Positions 5,638-7,366 of a stretch of 7,366 bases of DNA are shown in pieces (within the stretch, counting starts at the first letter, position 1; every line of letters starts with the position of its first letter). The translations under genes and the position numbers were made by a program. The notes under the pieces are model-generated. The model did not search any database and was not told the DNA's origin. It saw only the letters and a list, made by a program, of their open reading frames with translations. The DNA lies in contig JAUSHF010000009.1 of NCBI GenBank assembly GCA_030648705.1, forward strand, positions 1 through 7,366, read 5' to 3'. The stretch comes from a bacterium. Its GTDB lineage: Bacteria > Patescibacteriota > Minisyncoccia > Phycocordibacterales > PALSA-1337.

Positions 5638-6183
5638 ATGTCAAAACAACAAGCACATAGCGATCGTAATTGGTATGCGATACACACATACGCAGGTTAC
5701 GAAAATGCTGTAGCTAGAAATCTTAAACAAAGAATAGAATCGCTCGGAATGGAGGGAAAGATTTTTAATGTTATAGTTCCTACTGAAAAAAAGATAAAGA
5801 TAAAGGGTAATAAGAGAGTAGAGGAAGAAGAGAAAATTTATCCCGGATACATACTAGTAGATATGGTGGTGACTGATGATTCTTGGTATGTAGTTAGAAA
5901 TACACCTCGTGTGACTGGATTCGTGGGATCTGGAGTCTTTCCTGTGCCTTTATTAAAGGAAGAGGTAGAACATTTATTCAGTAGAATGAGTGTGGATAAA
6001 GCTGTACATAAGATCGACCTTATTAAAGATGAACAGGTAAAAATAGTAGATGGTCCATTTAAGGACTTAGAAGGCAAAGTGGCAGAAATAGATGAAGAAA
6101 GAGGTAAAGTAAAGGTCTTTGTATCAATGTTCGGAAGAGACACCCCAGTCGAACTCGATTTCTTGCAAGTAAAGAAATTATAA
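5638..6183 (+). CDS. nusG: Transcription termination/antitermination factor NusG
   Basis: NusG binds the clamp of RNA polymerase through its NGN domain and controls pausing, termination and coupling to the ribosome through its KOW domain. The 181-aa protein has typical length. The NGN domain (about 11-118) shows NWYAIHTYAGYENAVARNL (11-29), the IYPGYILVDM core (67-76) and WYVVRNTPRVTGFVG (83-97). The KOW domain (about 130-181) shows VKIVDGPFKDLEGKV (134-148) and ends in LDFLQVKKL. The segment 51-66 is highly charged (KKIKIKGNKRVEEEEK), as is common there. The ATG at 5638 lies 7 bases after the secE stop, without a Shine-Dalgarno. Its position between secE and rplK is the conserved bacterial arrangement, and the leader hairpin ahead of secE makes self-regulation conceivable. 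Confidence 0.96.
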   Translation: MSKQQAHSDRNWYAIHTYAGYENAVARNLKQRIESLGMEGKIFNVIVPTEKKIKIKGNKRVEEEEKIYPGYILVDMVVTDDSWYVVRNTPRVTGFVGSGVFPVPLLKEEVEHLFSRMSVDKAVHKIDLIKDEQVKIVDGPFKDLEGKVAEIDEERGKVKVFVSMFGRDTPVELDFLQVKKL

Positions 6184-6189
6184 GGTAAA

Positions 6190-6222
6190 GTGAAAAAACC
6201 TCGAGCTTCTAGAGGAATTCAC
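6190..6222 (+). promoter_or_regulatory. Structured RNA element in the nusG-rplK spacer
   Basis: A two-part stem can be drawn. GTGAA (6190-6194) pairs with TTCAC (6218-6222). Then comes an internal loop AAAA (6195-6198) opposite AA (6216-6217), then CCTC (6199-6202) with GAGG (6212-6215), a G-A mismatch, AG with CT, and a CTT loop. It lies 6 bases after the nusG stop and about 45 bases before the rplK ATG. In many bacteria the rplK leader carries the mRNA site for ribosomal protein L1, a stem interrupted by an asymmetric internal loop; this fold resembles that in outline only. There is no T-run after it, so it is not a terminator. Function is inferred from position. Confidence 0.4.
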
Positions 6223-6267
6223 GAAAAGATAAAAAGTTAGATAAATTAAAAAATTTAAAATAATAAA

Positions 6268-6693
6268 ATGGCTAAGAAAATTACAAAAAGATTAAAGTTA
6301 GTTATTCCAGCAGGAAAGGCTAATCCAGCACCTCCGATCGGTCCAGCTCTAGGACAGGCAGGTATTAGTATTGGTGACTTCGTTAAGAAGTTCAACGATG
6401 CTACTGCAAAGATGATAGGGGATGTGATTCCAGTAGAAATATCTGTTTATGAAGATCGTACTTACGACTTTGTTCTAAAGACCCCTCCAGCTTCAAGCTT
6501 AATTCTTAAGGCTATAAAGGCTGAAAAAGGTTCTGGTGAAAATACAAAGAAAAAGGCAGGAACTATTACTCGTGCTCAAATCAGAGAAATCGCAGAGAAG
6601 AAAATGCCCGATTTAAATGCTAATGATATAGACGCCGCTATGAAAATCATAGAGGGATCATGCAGATCTATGGGTGTAGAAGTTAAAGGTTAA
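6268..6693 (+). CDS. rplK: 50S ribosomal protein L11 (uL11)
   Basis: L11 binds the GTPase-associated centre of 23S rRNA at the base of the L7/L12 stalk. The 141-aa protein is full length. The N-terminal domain contains IPAGKANPAPPIGPALGQAGI (13-33), the proline-rich region contacted by thiopeptide antibiotics, followed by the family pattern FVKKFNDAT and a K-T-P-P-A-S segment (72-77). The C-terminal RNA-binding domain includes KKAGTITRAQIREIAEKKMPDL (94-115) and IIEGSCRSMGVEV (127-139). The ATG at 6268 follows an A/T-only leader with no Shine-Dalgarno. It lies 84 bases after nusG and should share the secE promoter; I see no convincing promoter in the spacer. Unusually, rplA (L1), which normally follows, is missing; the next gene begins 118 bases later with its own promoter and is unrelated. 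Confidence 0.97.
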   Translation: MAKKITKRLKLVIPAGKANPAPPIGPALGQAGISIGDFVKKFNDATAKMIGDVIPVEISVYEDRTYDFVLKTPPASSLILKAIKAEKGSGENTKKKAGTITRAQIREIAEKKMPDLNANDIDAAMKIIEGSCRSMGVEVKG

Positions 6694-6773
6694 TCTAGTT
6701 AGGGTTAATCTCGTTTTTAAATAAGCTGAAAGAAGTTTTATCTTAAATCTTAAAGTTATAAACATATTTACGG

Positions 6774-6802
6774 TATACAGTATTATATTTTTCTAATATA
6801 AT
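6774..6802 (+). promoter_or_regulatory. Promoter giving a near-leaderless transcript for the 84-aa membrane protein
   Basis: TATACA at 6774-6779 (four of six to TTGACA) and a perfect TATAAT at 6797-6802 are spaced by 17 bases. With a start point 7-9 bases after the -10, the RNA would begin at about 6809-6811, while the ATG is at 6812. The mRNA would therefore have almost no leader. The surroundings are almost entirely A and T, so chance matches are a concern. Confidence 0.5.
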
Positions 6803-6811
6803 ATTCTGTAT

Positions 6812-7066
6812 ATGGCAAAACTAAAAAATAAAGAAGGTGCTTATTCACTTTCCAAAACAATGGTTTGGGCAGTTATTTTTATATTTATAGCTTTTTTCTT
6901 ACTTTCCATTAATTTGGCGATTATAGAATATCAAAAGCCAGATGAGTCAGCTGTAGATAATACTGTAGTTAATATGAGAACTATAAACACTTCTTCAAAA
7001 GGGGAGCCAGTTAAGAGTGTGGATATTAGTAAGAATGCTAAAATTATCAATCAATTAGCCAAATAA
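6812..7066 (+). CDS. Small single-pass membrane protein, function unknown
   Basis: I do not recognise this 84-aa protein. It has a basic N-terminus (MAKLKNKEGAYSLSK), one hydrophobic helix at about 17-38 (MVWAVIFIFIAFFLLSINLAII) and a polar, Asn/Ser/Lys-rich C-terminal tail of about 45 residues (EYQKPDESAVDN onward). By the positive-inside rule the tail should face outward, as in a signal-anchored protein. No cysteines, lipobox or prepilin cleavage motif is seen. A promoter lies directly upstream. The secreted-protein gene starts 30 bases after its stop without an obvious promoter of its own, so the two may be co-transcribed and both concern the cell surface. It is not a ribosomal protein, although it occupies the place where rplA usually lies. 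Confidence 0.75.
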   Translation: MAKLKNKEGAYSLSKTMVWAVIFIFIAFFLLSINLAIIEYQKPDESAVDNTVVNMRTINTSSKGEPVKSVDISKNAKIINQLAK

Positions 7067-7096
7067 ATTAACCAAGTAAATTATTAATTTAAAATT

Positions 7097-7366
7097 ATGA
7101 AAAAAGAAAATATATTTCACTACATATTAAGCACAGTATTCGCAGTCGCTATAGTCACTGGAGCTTCATATCTCTATGCATGGGAGGGACCTAGAAACGT
7201 ACCACCGCTTGATAACGCCCCAGCTCCCATAAACGTAAGTCCTATAGGTCAAGTAAAGCAGGGAAGCTTATTCCTAGATGGCCTAAATCCTTCAAACGTT
7301 CCTTATCTTTATGCTTTGATAGTAGCACATGGAAATGGGGGGATTGGGACTACTACACCAGGACAA
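7097..7366 (+). CDS. Secreted surface/fibre-like protein, 5' part only (runs off the window)
   Basis: An open frame from ATG 7097 continues to the last base, giving 90 residues without a stop. It begins with a signal peptide: MKKENIFHY, a hydrophobic core to about residue 24 (ILSTVFAVAIVTGAS), and a likely cleavage after Y-L-Y-A at residue 28. The mature part starts WEGPRNVPPLDNAPAPINVS, then has IGQVKQGSLFLDGLN (50-64) and a Gly-rich HGNGGIGTTTPGQ (78-90). From memory of the families, the WxGP...PP..NAPAPINV start and the GIGTTTP motif are typical of large secreted CPR proteins with repeated fibre- or tail-fibre-like modules. The exact family cannot be fixed from this fragment. There is no Shine-Dalgarno. 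It lies 30 bases after the 84-aa membrane protein and is probably co-transcribed with it. Confidence 0.8.
   Translation, partial: MKKENIFHYILSTVFAVAIVTGASYLYAWEGPRNVPPLDNAPAPINVSPIGQVKQGSLFLDGLNPSNVPYLYALIVAHGNGGIGTTTPGQ

Noticed and set aside
6688..6711. Direct repeat GGTTAATCT at 6688-6696 and 6703-6711 across the rplK stop
   Set aside because: Only nine bases, two copies, in AT-rich DNA; probably chance or a small duplication without function.
6716..6747. AT-only stem (TTTAAATAA with TTATCTTAAA, one bulge) after rplK
   Set aside because: No G-C pairs and no following T-run; not convincing as a terminator.
7079..7092. Short palindrome AAATTATTAATTT before the surface-protein gene
   Set aside because: Too short and A/T-only to distinguish from chance.

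Overview
This AT-rich window looks like a piece of a Candidate Phyla Radiation (Patescibacteria) chromosome, most likely a Parcubacteria-type lineage. The evidence is mixed. Protein content fits (SIMPL-domain protein, a 60-aa SecE, a PUA-less COG1092 methyltransferase, a surface protein with WEGP/PAPINV/GIGTTTPG motifs). Genes are tightly packed, stops are mostly TAA, and Shine-Dalgarno motifs are nearly absent. UGA behaves as a stop codon: there is no in-frame TGA inside any of the recognised genes. This argues against the UGA=Gly lineages (Gracilibacteria, Absconditabacteria). The assignment is inference; no 16S rRNA is present.

Layout. (1) 63-4126, plus strand: an extended -10 promoter precedes a compact four-gene run, namely an NfsB-like nitroreductase, folD, a membrane-anchored HlyD/RND-type adaptor and a SAM-dependent rRNA methyltransferase-like protein. 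Gaps are 7, 6 and about 1 bases. (2) 4127-4544: a GC-rich 13-bp perfect hairpin, then a probable small membrane-protein gene on the minus strand, then a divergent promoter region in which the same 10-mer GTGGTATAAT appears in both orientations. (3) 4545-5330: a single-gene unit for a SIMPL-domain membrane protein. (4) 5370-6693: a consensus-like promoter, a terminator-like leader hairpin, then secE-nusG-rplK with a structured nusG-rplK spacer. The usual rplA does not follow. (5) 6774-7366: a promoter placed so that its transcript would be almost leaderless, an 84-aa single-pass membrane protein, and the 5' part of a secreted surface or fibre-like protein cut by the window edge.

How the genes fit together. 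The secE-nusG-rplK block is core secretion, transcription and translation machinery. The first operon joins flavin redox, one-carbon folate chemistry, an envelope adaptor without an adjacent pump, and a SAM methyltransferase. A folate/pterin link between the first two genes is possible but speculative. No mobile element, CRISPR array, tRNA or rRNA was seen. The most interesting signals are regulatory: a possible attenuator ahead of secE, an RNA fold just upstream of rplK, the divergent promoter pair with its small-protein gene, and a probable near-leaderless mRNA. I see no convincing new multi-gene system.
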